A DNA stretch of 64,000 nucleotides, taken from Sphaerisporangium viridialbum. Lineage in GTDB: Bacteria; Actinomycetota; Actinomycetes; Streptosporangiales; Streptosporangiaceae. Position numbers and translations under genes: made by a program. The notes under the pieces were generated by a model. It was given only the letters and a program-made list of their open reading frames with translations, was not told the origin of the DNA and did not search any database. Position 1 is the stretch's first letter, and every line of letters starts with the position of its first letter. The stretch spans positions 7,378,001 through 7,442,000 of the forward strand of contig NZ_CP187232.1 of the NCBI RefSeq assembly GCF_049674955.1, in the 5' to 3' direction. Shown here piece after piece: positions 1 to 8,546 of the stretch.

Positions 1-629
1 ACGGAGTAGGCCACGTCGTCGGACCAGTCCATGACCTGCGCCTCGAAGCTGACCCGGGAGGACGGGACGCCGCTCCGCACCCATTCGAAGACCGGCAGGT
101 CATCGGGGTACACGCCGAACTTCGGCCCGTGGTCGGAGGTCCAGGGGTACTTCAGCGCCGAGTCGAGCGTCGCGCGGGTGAGGTTGAGCCCGGCGCTCCT
201 GCCGTCAGCGGTGAGCACCTTGGCCTCCAGCCGGGTCAGCAGCCGCAGGCTCTGGGCGTTGCCCTCGAAGCCCCCGCACCTGGCCGCGAGCTCGTTGAGC
301 GCCGTCTCGCCGTTGTGCCCGAACGGCGGATGGCCGAGGTCGTGGGCCAGGCAGGCCGTCTCCACCAGATCGGGGTCACAGCCGAGCGCCTTGCCCATCT
401 CCCTGCCGATCTGGGCGCATTCGAGGGAGTGGGTCAGGCGGGTGCGCGGGATGTGCCGGCCGTGGTCGGGGATCTCCCCCGGCCCGACCACCTGGGTCTT
501 GGCCGCCAGCCGCCGTAAGGCCGCGCTGTGCAGCACCCGGGCGCGGTCGCGTTCGAACGCGCTGCGCTCGGGGTTGCCGGGAGGTTCCGGGACCCATCTC
601 GCCTGGTCGAACTCTTCATACGCTCTCAT
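1..629 (-). CDS. dgt: Deoxyguanosinetriphosphate triphosphohydrolase-like protein, 3' end cut by window edge
   Basis: HD-domain dNTP triphosphohydrolase, which hydrolyses dGTP/dNTPs to the nucleoside plus tripolyphosphate in the cytoplasm. The visible 209 residues begin at an ATG at 629 and run off the left edge. The metal-binding set of the family is visible: His67 in RLTHSLE, the His96-Asp97 pair in CLAHDLGHPPFGHNGE, and a later Asp in MDWSDDVAYS at the truncated end. Two short hairpins lie just upstream. Codon 38 is a TTA leucine codon (516-518), rare in such high-GC genomes; in Streptomyces these can make a gene dependent on the bldA tRNA. The gene points away from its upstream neighbour ppdK on the same strand with a 173-bp gap, so its own promoter is likely. 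Confidence 0.9.
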   Translation of the reverse strand, partial: MRAYEEFDQARWVPEPPGNPERSAFERDRARVLHSAALRRLAAKTQVVGPGEIPDHGRHIPRTRLTHSLECAQIGREMGKALGCDPDLVETACLAHDLGHPPFGHNGETALNELAARCGGFEGNAQSLRLLTRLEAKVLTADGRSAGLNLTRATLDSALKYPWTSDHGPKFGVYPDDLPVFEWVRSGVPSSRVSFEAQVMDWSDDVAYS

Positions 630-630
630 C

Positions 631-660
631 GGTAGCGGGGATGCTACCCCTGCGAGGGGT
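631..660. other. Two adjacent small inverted repeats upstream of dgt
   Basis: GGTAGC/GCTACC (631-636 and 643-648) and ACCCCT/AGGGGT (646-651 and 655-660) lie directly upstream of the dGTPase start. They partly overlap and so could form alternative hairpins in the leader. Function unknown. Confidence 0.3.
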
Positions 661-802
661 TGTGCATCACAAACATGCAGGAAACTCACGATGTCCGGCA
701 GATCTCCAGCCTCTTCGCAGGTCAGACGACCCGTAAACCCCCCCTACGGCCCGCTCCCGACCCCCACCGGCGAGGACCGGCGGAGGGCGGGGCGGGCAGG
801 GG

Positions 803-3463
803 TCACCGGGACTCGGGCTCCGCGCACGCGAGGGCGGCGCGCCCGGCCTCCAGGCGGGCCACGGGCACCCTGAACGGCGAGCAGGAGACGTAGTCCAGGC
901 CGATCTCGTGACAGAAGTGCACCGACTCGGGGTCGCCGCCGTGCTCTCCGCAGATGCCCAGCTTGATGTCCGGACGGGTCCTGCGCCCCTCCTCGACGGC
1001 GATGCTCATCAACCGGCCCACGCCGCTCCGGTCGATCGTCTCGAACGGGGACACCCCGAAGATCCCGAGGTCCAGGTAGCGCGAGAAGAACGCCGCCTCG
1101 ACGTCGTCACGGGAGAAGCCCCAGGTCATCTGGGTCAGGTCGTTGGTGCCGAAGGAGAAGAACTGCGCCGCCTCGGCGATCTGCCCGGCGGTGAGGGCCG
1201 CGCGGGGCACCTCGATCATCGTGCCGATCAGCGCCTCGACGCCCACCTCGGCCAGGATGCGCTCGGCCTCGTCGCGTACGCCCTCCAGCTCCTGCACGGC
1301 GGCGACCAGCGGGATCATGATCTCGGCCCGGGGGTCTCCCCCGGCCGCGCGCCGCTCGGCCGCCGCCTCGGCGATGGCACGCACCTGCATGGCGAACAGG
1401 CCGGGGATCACCAGGCCGAGCCGTACGCCGCGCAGGCCGAGCATCGGGTTCTGCTCGTGCAGCCGCTTGACGGCGTCGAGGAGCCTGCGGTCCCTCGGGG
1501 TCGCGCCGTCACCGGCCAGCGCGATCTTCACCGACAGGGCGGTGATGTCGGGCAGGAACTCGTGCAGCGGTGGGTCGATCAGCCGGATCGTCACCGGCAG
1601 CCCGTCCATCGCCTCCAGGATTCCGGCGAAGTCGGACCGCTGGAGGGGTTCGAGCGCGTCCAGGGCCGCGCGGCGCTCCTCCGCCGAACCGGCCAGGATC
1701 AGATCCTCGACGAGCTTGCGCCGGTCGCCCAGGAACATGTGCTCCGTGCGGCAGAGCCCGATGCCCCGCGCGCCGAACCTGCGGGCCCGGGCGGCGTCGT
1801 CGGGGTTGTCCGCGTTGGCCCGTACGTCCAGGCGGCGGCGCCCGTCGGCGTGGCTCATGATCCGGTGCACGGCCTGGACGAGCTCGTCGCCGCTGTCGCC
1901 CGACCCCTCGAAGTACTCCACGACGGGCGAGGCCATGACCGGCACCTCGCCGAGGTACACCTCGCCGGTGCCGCCGTCGATGGAGATGACCTCGCCCTCC
2001 TCGACGACCACGCCATCGGGAGCGGTGAACCGCCTCTCCTGCGCGTCGACCTCCAGCTCCTCGGCTCCGCACACGCAGGTCTTGCCCATGCCGCGCGCGA
2101 CCACCGCGGCGTGCGAGGTCTTGCCGCCCCTGCTGGTCAGCACGCCCTGGGCGGCGATCATGCCGACGAGGTCGTCCGGGGTCGTCTCCCTGCGGACCAG
2201 GATGACGTCCTCGCCCCGCTCGGCCAGCTCCTTGGCCCGCTCGGAGGAGAACACGGCCTTGCCGACGGCGGCGCCCGGCGAGGCGTTCATGCCCTTCGCG
2301 ATGCGCCGCAGGTCGGCGCCGACGTCGAACCGGGGGAACATGAGCTGGGCGAGCTGGTCGCCGGTCACCCGGGAGACGGCCTCGTCCAGGTCGATGAGGC
2401 CCTGGTCGACGAGCTGGGTGGCGATGCGGAAGGCCGCCGCCGCCGTGCGCTTGCCGACGCGGGTCTGGAGCATCCACAGCTTGCCGCGCTCGATCGTGAA
2501 CTCGATGTCGCACAGGTCGCGGTAGTGGTTCTCCAGCGTCTTCATGATGTCGAGGAGCCGCTGGTAGGAGTCGGGGTCGATCTCCGCGAGCTCCTGCAGG
2601 GGGACGGTGTTGCGGATGCCCGCGACGACGTCCTCACCCTGGGCGTTCCGCAGGTAGTCGCCGTACACGCCCTGCTGGCCCGAGCCGGGGTCGCGGGTGA
2701 ACGCGACGCCGGTGCCGGACTCCATGCCGAGGTTGCCGAAGACCATCGCGACGATGTTGACCGCCGTGCCGAGGTCGGCGGGGATGCGCTCCTGGCGGCG
2801 GTAGATGATCGCGCGCGGGGCGTTCCACGACTCGAAGACCGCCTCGACGGCGAGCCGCATCTGCTCGCGCGGGTCGTACGGGAAGTCGTGGCCGGTCTGC
2901 TCCCGCACGATGCCCTTGTACGTCTCCACCAGGCGCCGGAAGTCGGCCGCTTCGAGGTCCAGGTCGCTGTCGACGCCCTTGTGGCGCTTGGCCGCGTCGA
3001 TGCCGTTCTCGAACAGGTCGCCGTCGATGCCGAGCACGGTCTTGCCGAACATCTGGATGAGCCTGCGGTAGGAGTCCCAGGCGAAGCGCTCGTCCCCCGC
3101 CTGCTTGGCCAGGCCCTGGACGGACTCGTCGTTGAGGCCGATGTTGAGGACGGTCTCCATCATCCCGGGCATGGAGTACCTGGCTCCGGAGCGCACGCTG
3201 ACGAGCAGGGGGTCGCCGGCGTCGCCGAGGCGCTTGCCCATCCCCTTCTCCATCGCGGTGAGGTGGGTCTCGACCTCGTCCGCGAGCCCCTCGGGGAAGC
3301 CTCCGTCCGACAGGTAGCGGCGGCAGGCTTCGGCGGTGATCGTGAACCCGGGAGGCACGGGAAGACCCAGGTTCGTCATCTCGGCGAGATTGGCACCCTT
3401 ACCACCGAGGAGATCCCTGAGATCCTTGTTGCCCTCGGTGAAGTCGTATACGTACTTGGGCAC
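803..3463 (-). CDS. ppdK: Pyruvate, phosphate dikinase
   Basis: 886 residues, the usual length for PPDK. The enzyme interconverts pyruvate + ATP + Pi and phosphoenolpyruvate + AMP + PPi. The N-terminal ATP-grasp domain opens with GGKGANLAEM. The central swivelling phosphohistidine domain carries GGKTSHAAVVARG with the phosphorylated His. The C-terminal PEP/pyruvate barrel carries GIGLCRTEHMF, FFSFGTNDLTQMTWGFSRDD and the catalytic-Cys motif KLGICGEHGGDP. Start is GTG at 3463 behind GAAGGAG with about 5 nt spacing. It lies upstream of dgt on the same strand. A long open frame on the opposite strand is a codon-usage shadow. Confidence 0.97.
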   Translation of the reverse strand: MPKYVYDFTEGNKDLRDLLGGKGANLAEMTNLGLPVPPGFTITAEACRRYLSDGGFPEGLADEVETHLTAMEKGMGKRLGDAGDPLLVSVRSGARYSMPGMMETVLNIGLNDESVQGLAKQAGDERFAWDSYRRLIQMFGKTVLGIDGDLFENGIDAAKRHKGVDSDLDLEAADFRRLVETYKGIVREQTGHDFPYDPREQMRLAVEAVFESWNAPRAIIYRRQERIPADLGTAVNIVAMVFGNLGMESGTGVAFTRDPGSGQQGVYGDYLRNAQGEDVVAGIRNTVPLQELAEIDPDSYQRLLDIMKTLENHYRDLCDIEFTIERGKLWMLQTRVGKRTAAAAFRIATQLVDQGLIDLDEAVSRVTGDQLAQLMFPRFDVGADLRRIAKGMNASPGAAVGKAVFSSERAKELAERGEDVILVRRETTPDDLVGMIAAQGVLTSRGGKTSHAAVVARGMGKTCVCGAEELEVDAQERRFTAPDGVVVEEGEVISIDGGTGEVYLGEVPVMASPVVEYFEGSGDSGDELVQAVHRIMSHADGRRRLDVRANADNPDDAARARRFGARGIGLCRTEHMFLGDRRKLVEDLILAGSAEERRAALDALEPLQRSDFAGILEAMDGLPVTIRLIDPPLHEFLPDITALSVKIALAGDGATPRDRRLLDAVKRLHEQNPMLGLRGVRLGLVIPGLFAMQVRAIAEAAAERRAAGGDPRAEIMIPLVAAVQELEGVRDEAERILAEVGVEALIGTMIEVPRAALTAGQIAEAAQFFSFGTNDLTQMTWGFSRDDVEAAFFSRYLDLGIFGVSPFETIDRSGVGRLMSIAVEEGRRTRPDIKLGICGEHGGDPESVHFCHEIGLDYVSCSPFRVPVARLEAGRAALACAEPESR

Positions 3464-3655
3464 TCGAACTCCTTCAACGACTTCAATGGCGTACGATTCC
3501 GCCTCGTCCCGGGGACTCTACCTACGATTTACCTCGGGAAACGTCACCCTCGCCTCACCATGGTGTTTTCCCTGGTAGAACCCAATATAGCGGTCTAATC
3601 CATTCGCTCTGCGGGGTGAACTCCGCCGAAACTCCGCGTGCGGCTCGTGGTATAT

Positions 3656-3710
3656 ACCAATTCTTGGTCATTAGCGGGGATTAAGAGGAGGTTCACCGAC
3701 CGCCAATTGG
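3656..3710. promoter_or_regulatory. Candidate operator pair in the ppdK / NmrA-reductase divergent region
   Basis: The 309-bp gap 3464-3772 is more AT-rich than its surroundings. It holds two related inverted repeats: ACCAA-TTC-TTGGT (3656-3668) and CCAATTGG (3703-3710, in the context GCCAATTGGTG). Both carry a CCAA/TTGG core, about 44 bp apart centre to centre. This fits a dimeric regulator of the NmrA-type gene starting at 3773. No regulator gene is adjacent, so the assignment is inference. Confidence 0.35.
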
Positions 3711-3772
3711 TGTAGACCTTTCTTGCGGCACCGCGTGAACAATGGCGTGACGGAACCGAGAAGGGGGCGTCG

Positions 3773-4705
3773 ATGTCCGCAGATCGGCTGATTCTCGTCA
3801 CGGGCGCCGCCGGCAGGGTCGGAGGGGTCGGCCGGAGCGTCGTCGAGGGTCTGCGGGAGCGCGGCCTGGCGGTCCGCGCGCTCGTCCACCGCGAGGACGA
3901 CCGTGCCGATGCGCTCCGGGCCCTGGGCGCCGAGGTGGTGACCGGCGACCTGACCAGGGCCGCCGACGTCGTCCCCGCCCTGGACGGCTGTGACCGGGTG
4001 TTCTTCTCCATGAGCGTCTCCCCGCTCTACCTGGAGGCCGCCGTCACGATGGCGGCCGTGGCGCGCGAGCACGGAGGCGTGGAGGCGTGCGTCAGCCTGT
4101 CCCAGATGACCGTCTCCGACATGACGGTGCTGAGCACGGCCGAGTCACACCAGCAGCGCCTGCACTGGCTCGCCGAGCGGGCCTTCGACTGGTCGGGCCT
4201 CCCCGTCATCGTGCTCAGGCCCACCGTCTTCCTGGAGCACCCGTTCTTCACCACCTTCGCCGAGGCCTCGATGGCCGAGGACTCCTCCATCAGGCTGCCG
4301 TTCGGCCCGTCGCGTACCTCTCCCGTGGCGGCGGCGGACGTCGCCGCCGTGGCCACGGCCGTCCTCGCCGATCCCGCCGCGCACATCGGGAAGGTGTACG
4401 AGCTGACCGGGCCGCGATCGCAGGACATGAACGCCGTGGCGGCCGAGTACTCCCAGGCTCTCGGACGGCCCGTGACCTACGTCGACGTGCCGCTCCAGCA
4501 CTGGATCGACCACGATCTCGCCGCGCGGGGGATGCCCGGGCACCTCTCCGAGCACATCGCCACCATGGCGCGGCTCCACGCGCTGAACCGCTACGACCGG
4601 CTCACCCACGACGTCGAGCGGCTCACCGGCCACCCGGCCACGAGCGTCCGGGAGTTCGTGGCGGGTCGCGGGCCCGGCACCAGCGGGCACGGCTCAGGTT
4701 CCTGA
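3773..4705 (+). CDS. NmrA-like / atypical SDR NAD(P)-binding protein
   Basis: 310 residues with an N-terminal Rossmann fold: LILVTGAAGRVGGVGRSV near residues 7-24 carries the glycine-rich nucleotide loop. It is followed by the LVHREDD strand-turn that commonly chooses NADP(H) in NmrA/QOR2-type proteins. The middle (VSLSQMTVSDM, VIVLRPTVFLEH) and C-terminal parts match NmrA-type reductases, which act as NAD(P)H-dependent oxidoreductases or redox sensors. A canonical Tyr-xxx-Lys pair is not evident, as in NmrA members. Substrate is unknown. A promoter region with paired CCAA/TTGG inverted repeats lies upstream, suggesting redox- or ligand-dependent control. The next gene (ynfA-like) starts 26 bp downstream and may be cotranscribed. 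Confidence 0.8.
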   Translation: MSADRLILVTGAAGRVGGVGRSVVEGLRERGLAVRALVHREDDRADALRALGAEVVTGDLTRAADVVPALDGCDRVFFSMSVSPLYLEAAVTMAAVAREHGGVEACVSLSQMTVSDMTVLSTAESHQQRLHWLAERAFDWSGLPVIVLRPTVFLEHPFFTTFAEASMAEDSSIRLPFGPSRTSPVAAADVAAVATAVLADPAAHIGKVYELTGPRSQDMNAVAAEYSQALGRPVTYVDVPLQHWIDHDLAARGMPGHLSEHIATMARLHALNRYDRLTHDVERLTGHPATSVREFVAGRGPGTSGHGSGS

Positions 4706-4731
4706 CACCACCCACCGCTAGGCTGATCGCC

Positions 4732-5064
4732 ATGGTCGTGTTGCGCTCCATCGCCCTGTTCGTCCTGGCGGCGGTGGCCGAGATCGGGGGCGCCTGGCTG
4801 GTATGGCAGGGCGTGCGCGAGCATCGTGGCCTGCTCTGGATCGGCGCGGGGGTCCTGGCGCTCGGCGTCTACGGGTTCGTCGCCACCTTCCAGTCCGATC
4901 CCAACTTCGGCCGCATCCTGGCGGCCTACGGCGGTGTCTTCGTCGCGGGCTCCCTGGCCTGGGGCATGATCGTCGACGGCTTCCGGCCCGACCGCTGGGA
5001 CGTGATCGGCGCCCTGGTCTGCCTCGCCGGCGTGGCGCTCATCATGTACGCCCCGCGCGGCTGA
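4732..5064 (+). CDS. YnfA / UPF0060 family small membrane protein
   Basis: 110 residues, almost entirely hydrophobic, with four predicted membrane helices and the family pattern AEIGGAWLVWQGVREHRG near the N-terminus and GRILAAYGGVFVAGSLAWG in the middle. The family resembles small multidrug resistance transporters; some members export toxic metalloids or dyes. Start chosen at ATG 4732 because the frame upstream is only shadow of the preceding gene. Length matches the usual 105-112 residues. It faces the CadD-like gene with a 4-bp gap, so the two end tail to tail. Confidence 0.88.
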   Translation: MVVLRSIALFVLAAVAEIGGAWLVWQGVREHRGLLWIGAGVLALGVYGFVATFQSDPNFGRILAAYGGVFVAGSLAWGMIVDGFRPDRWDVIGALVCLAGVALIMYAPRG

Positions 5065-5068
5065 GGGC

Positions 5069-5674
5069 TCAGAGGAGGCGGGTGAGGACTCCCGAGTCGA
5101 GGATGATCGCGGCGCCGATCAGCATGAACACCACCGGGACGATCCATTCGCCGTACCGCTCGACGAGCTCGACGACCTTCTTGTGCGAGCCGAGCCACGA
5201 GGCCGCCAGGCACCACAGCGCGACCCCTACGGCGAACACCATGACCGTCACCACGGTGTTCCCCGGCCCGATCGTGCGGAACACCGGCGTGTACACCGAG
5301 ACGTTGTCGGCGCCGTTGGCGACGGTGACCCCCACCACCGAGACGAGCCCGGTCGCGACGGGCGGCGGCTCGTCCCCGTCCGCACCGCGGGCGCGCACGG
5401 CGGCGACCAGGCTCCTGACGCCCAGCCCGAACGGCACCAGCCCGAGCAGCCCCACCCACTGGTCGGGCACGACCGTCAGGCCGATCGCGGCGACGACCGA
5501 CAGCGCCACCAGGATCGCGATGCCGGCGTACTGACCGGCCCAGATGTGCCATGTCCTCGGCCTGCCCACGGCCCTGGCGGACAGGAACAGGACGGTCAGC
5601 ACGATGATGTCGTCGATGTCGGTGCCGGCGAACATCCCCGCCGCCGTGCCGATCGTCGTCCAGATCTCCGCCAC
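5069..5674 (-). CDS. CadD-type cadmium resistance / LysE-like transporter
   Basis: 201 residues with about five membrane helices. The N-terminus contains GMFAGTDIDDIIVLTVLF and the second half VVGVTVANGADNVSVYTPVF; these paired acidic TDIDD and NGADN motifs are diagnostic of the Cad (cadmium resistance transporter) family, which is related to LysE-type exporters. Likely exports a divalent cation such as Cd2+, although the substrate is not readable. The start is GTG at 5674; longer open frames upstream are shadow of the opposite gene. It is divergent from the hydroxyacid dehydrogenase at 5699 with only 24 bp between the starts, so promoters must overlap or lie within coding sequence. Confidence 0.88.
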   Translation of the reverse strand: MAEIWTTIGTAAGMFAGTDIDDIIVLTVLFLSARAVGRPRTWHIWAGQYAGIAILVALSVVAAIGLTVVPDQWVGLLGLVPFGLGVRSLVAAVRARGADGDEPPPVATGLVSVVGVTVANGADNVSVYTPVFRTIGPGNTVVTVMVFAVGVALWCLAASWLGSHKKVVELVERYGEWIVPVVFMLIGAAIILDSGVLTRLL

Positions 5675-5698
5675 GACTGCCGACCCTAGTGCGCAAGA

Positions 5699-6667
5699 AT
5701 GAACGCCGTGGAAGCCCGTATCGCGATATTTCCGAATACCGAGCCCCGGACGGCCGGCGGGCGTGCCGACGACCCCGACCGGCTCCTGTCCGGCGTCGAG
5801 GAGGCCGTGGCCCGTGGCGGCGGGGCCGTCGTACCCCCGGCCGAGGCCAACGGGCTCGTATGGCTCGCCCCCGCCCGGCCCGCCGCGCTGGGCGAGGCCC
5901 TGGACGCGAACCCGGACGTCCGGTGGGTGCAGCTCCCCTCGGCGGGCGTGGAGAGGTTCGCGGCCACCGGTGTCTTCCAACGTCCCGTGGTGTTCACCTG
6001 CGCGAAGGGGTCCTTCGCCGGGCAGGTGAGCGAGCACGCCCTCATGCTGGTCCTCGCCTGCCTGCGCGACGTCTCGCGCCAGGCGCGCACTCCGCGCTGG
6101 TCCGCCACCGACCCCCGCTCGCTGGCCGGCCGCAGCGTCACCATCCTGGGCGGCGGGGGCATCGCCGAGCGGCTCGTCCGGCTGCTGCGGCCCTTCGACT
6201 GCCACGTCCGGGTCATCCGCCGCCGGCCGGACAAGGTGGAGGGGGCCGACGAGACGTTGCCGCCCTCGGCCCTGGCGGGCGTGCTGCCCGGCACCGACGT
6301 CCTGGTGCTGGCCCTCGCCCTGACCGCCGAGACCAGGCACATCGTCGGCGCGGCCGAGCTGGCGCTGCTGCCCGCCCATGCCGTGGTCGTCAACGTCGCG
6401 CGCGGCGCGCACATCGACACCGGCGCGCTGGTTCAGGCGCTGGCCGAGGGGCGCGTCTCCGCCGCCGGTCTGGACGTGACCGACCCCGAGCCCCTGCCGG
6501 AGGGCCACCCGCTGTGGAGCGACCCGCGAGCCCTCATCACCTCGCACAGCGCGGACTCGGCCGAGTACGTCATGCGCATGCTGTGCGAGCGGGTGGAGCA
6601 CAACGTCCGCCGGTTCCGCGCCGGGCTGCCCCTGGACGGGATCATCGACCCCGCCACCGGCTACTGA
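5699..6667 (+). CDS. D-isomer-specific 2-hydroxyacid dehydrogenase
   Basis: 322 residues, usual family length. It reduces 2-keto acids to D-2-hydroxy acids, or the reverse, with NAD(P)H. Visible signatures are the dinucleotide loop VTILGGGGIAERLVRLL, then LALALTAETRHIVGAAEL, the substrate/cofactor motif VVVNVARGAHIDTGAL with the conserved Arg, the DVTDPEPLPEGHPLW box with the conserved acidic residue, and the catalytic His region ITSHSAD. Two signature glycines of the loop are retained. The start ATG overlaps the leaderless-looking region close to the divergent cadD-like start. Substrate is unknown. Confidence 0.9.
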   Translation: MNAVEARIAIFPNTEPRTAGGRADDPDRLLSGVEEAVARGGGAVVPPAEANGLVWLAPARPAALGEALDANPDVRWVQLPSAGVERFAATGVFQRPVVFTCAKGSFAGQVSEHALMLVLACLRDVSRQARTPRWSATDPRSLAGRSVTILGGGGIAERLVRLLRPFDCHVRVIRRRPDKVEGADETLPPSALAGVLPGTDVLVLALALTAETRHIVGAAELALLPAHAVVVNVARGAHIDTGALVQALAEGRVSAAGLDVTDPEPLPEGHPLWSDPRALITSHSADSAEYVMRMLCERVEHNVRRFRAGLPLDGIIDPATGY

Positions 6668-6788
6668 CGGCGCAGCCTCGTCCATCCGGCGGCGGGCCGC
6701 ACCGCCGGGCCGTACGCGGCTTCACGCCCGGGGCGAACAAGCGGGCTCGCGGGCCGAGGGGCGGCGGGGAAGCTGCCAGGATGGCCGC

Positions 6789-7577
6789 ATGATGGAGCTG
6801 AACGGACGTCCCGTCACACCAGACGAGCTCGGCACCCTCGCGCTCTGCAACTACGGGCACTTCACCACCATGCGGGTGGAGGACCTGCGGGTCCGAGGCC
6901 TCTCCCTCCATCTCGAAAGGCTCCTCGGCGACTGCCGGGTCGTCCACGGCGCCGACCTCGATCTCCAACGGGTGCGCCACCTCGTCCGGCGCGTCGCGGC
7001 CTCGGCGCCGTCGCCGGTCATCGTTCGGGTCACCGTGTTCGACCCCGAGCTCGACCTGGCCCACCCGGCGGTCAAGGCCCAGCCGGAGATCCTCGTCAGC
7101 ACGAGACCGGCCCCGGGCGCCCTGGCCCCGCTGACGCTGGGAGCGGTCAACTACCAGCGCGACCTGCCCGAGGTCAAGCACACCGGGCTGTTCGGCACCG
7201 TGCTGCACAGGCGGCTCGCGCAGCTCGGCGGCCACGACGACGTGCTGTTCCTCGACGGCCGGTCCCGCGTGACCGAGGGGCCCGCGTGGAACATCGGGTT
7301 CGTCCGCGCCGGCCGCGTCCTGTGGCCGGAGTCGAACCGCCTCAACGGCGTGACCATGCGCCTGCTCAACGAGGTGATGCGCCGCGCCGGCATCCCCTTC
7401 GACGCCGCCGACATCGACGCCGGCGACCTGCCCGCGATGGGCTCGGCGTTCATCACCAACGCCGCCATCGGCCCGCGCCCCGTGCGCTCGATCGACGGGG
7501 CCGAGCTCTCGGTGGACGAGCCGATCCTCACCACCCTGCGAAGGGAGTACGCGGCCATCCCCGGCGACCCGCTCTGA
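6789..7577 (+). CDS. Aminotransferase class IV family protein
   Basis: 262 residues of the fold-type IV PLP family, which includes branched-chain aminotransferase, D-amino acid transaminase and 4-amino-4-deoxychorismate lyase. The motif LPEVKHTGLFG carries the likely PLP Schiff-base Lys. The motif VLFLDGRSRVTEGPAWNIGF corresponds to the conserved VTEG(S)..N(I/V)F block that binds the cofactor phosphate. The later GVTMRLLNEV and GSAFITNAAIGPRPV also match family blocks. The N-terminal half is shorter than in a typical BCAT, so ADC-lyase- or D-transaminase-like activity is more likely. Start may be either of two tandem ATGs (6789 or 6792). Confidence 0.85.
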   Translation: MMELNGRPVTPDELGTLALCNYGHFTTMRVEDLRVRGLSLHLERLLGDCRVVHGADLDLQRVRHLVRRVAASAPSPVIVRVTVFDPELDLAHPAVKAQPEILVSTRPAPGALAPLTLGAVNYQRDLPEVKHTGLFGTVLHRRLAQLGGHDDVLFLDGRSRVTEGPAWNIGFVRAGRVLWPESNRLNGVTMRLLNEVMRRAGIPFDAADIDAGDLPAMGSAFITNAAIGPRPVRSIDGAELSVDEPILTTLRREYAAIPGDPL

Positions 7578-7586
7578 CCTGGCCGG

Positions 7587-8438
7587 CTAGCCGTGGACGG
7601 GGGCGACGCCGGTCGCGCAGGCGACGAGGTCCTCGTAGACGGCGGGGTCGGTGGTGAAGGCGCCGAGCCGCACGGTCTTGTTGTCGCCGTGGTAGTCGCT
7701 GGAGCCGGTGGCGCGCAGGCCGAGGTCGCGGGCGAGAAGGCGCACGTGCTCGCGGTCCTCGGGCGAGTGGTCCACGTGGCCGGCCTCCACGCCCCACAGG
7801 CCCGCCACCGCGAGATCGGCGATCAGGTCGTCCGGCACGATGTGACCCCGGCTGCCGGCCCTCGGGTGGGCCAGCACCGACACGCCGCCCGCCTCGTTCA
7901 CCAGGCGGATGGCCGTCAGCACGTCCATGTCCGCCTTCGGCAGCCGGTAGCGGCTGCCCAGCCACTCGGGGGCGAACGCCTCGTCCACCGACCCGACGAG
8001 GCCCCGCCCGACGAGCGCCCGGGCGATGTGCGGGCGGCCCACCGTGCCGCCCGCCGCGTAGCCCCGCACCTCGGGAAGCGTGATGTCGATGTCGTCGGCG
8101 TTCAGCAGCGCGACGACGTTCTCCGCCCGGGTGTCGCGCGACCGCCGCACCCTGGCCAGCTCGGCCACCATCGGCTCGTAGGAAGGGTCGAACAGATAGG
8201 CCAGCAGGTGCAGCCCGACCGACGGCTCGCTGCGGTACCACCGGCCCGACAGCTCGGCACCGCGCACCAGTGTGAGCCCGGGGGGCACGGCCGCGACGGC
8301 GGGCGGCCACCCGGCGGTGGTGTCGTGATCGGTGAGGGCCACCACGTCGAGCCCAGCGGCGACCGCCCGTCTCACCAGGTCGCCGGGCGTGTCGGTGCCG
8401 TCGCTGGCGGTGGAGTGCGTGTGCAGGTCGATCCGCAT
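7587..8438 (-). CDS. PHP-domain phosphoesterase (TrpH/YciV-like)
   Basis: 283 residues. A PHP metal-dependent phosphoesterase with all four characteristic blocks: MRIDLHTHSTASDGT (HxH, metal ligands), VVALTDHDTTAGW, VSVLAHPRAGSRG, and ATGSSDYHGDNKTVRLG near the C-terminus. Members hydrolyse 3',5'-nucleoside bisphosphate (pAp) or the 5' ends of short oligonucleotides; which reaction applies here cannot be told. The gene is convergent with the aminotransferase (9-bp gap). It is preceded by the Ser/Thr kinase gene on the same strand 108 bp away. Confidence 0.9.
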   Translation of the reverse strand: MRIDLHTHSTASDGTDTPGDLVRRAVAAGLDVVALTDHDTTAGWPPAVAAVPPGLTLVRGAELSGRWYRSEPSVGLHLLAYLFDPSYEPMVAELARVRRSRDTRAENVVALLNADDIDITLPEVRGYAAGGTVGRPHIARALVGRGLVGSVDEAFAPEWLGSRYRLPKADMDVLTAIRLVNEAGGVSVLAHPRAGSRGHIVPDDLIADLAVAGLWGVEAGHVDHSPEDREHVRLLARDLGLRATGSSDYHGDNKTVRLGAFTTDPAVYEDLVACATGVAPVHG

Positions 8439-8546
8439 ACCCCGAGCCTCTCAGTTCGAGGGCTCCGGCGTGCCGCCGAACCCTTCCTTCGGGAGGCCCC
8501 GTACCCGGGCGCCTCGCCGCTCGGCATCCAAGCCATCGCCGGCCGT

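Noticed and set aside
908..3598. 896-codon open frame opposite ppdK
   Set aside because: The minus-strand frame encodes an intact PPDK with all catalytic motifs; the plus frame is low-complexity and without recognisable domains, a GC-codon shadow.
5675..6685. N-terminal extension of the CadD-like protein by more than 300 residues
   Set aside because: The extra part is shadow of the hydroxyacid dehydrogenase; the GTG at 5674 gives the normal family length.
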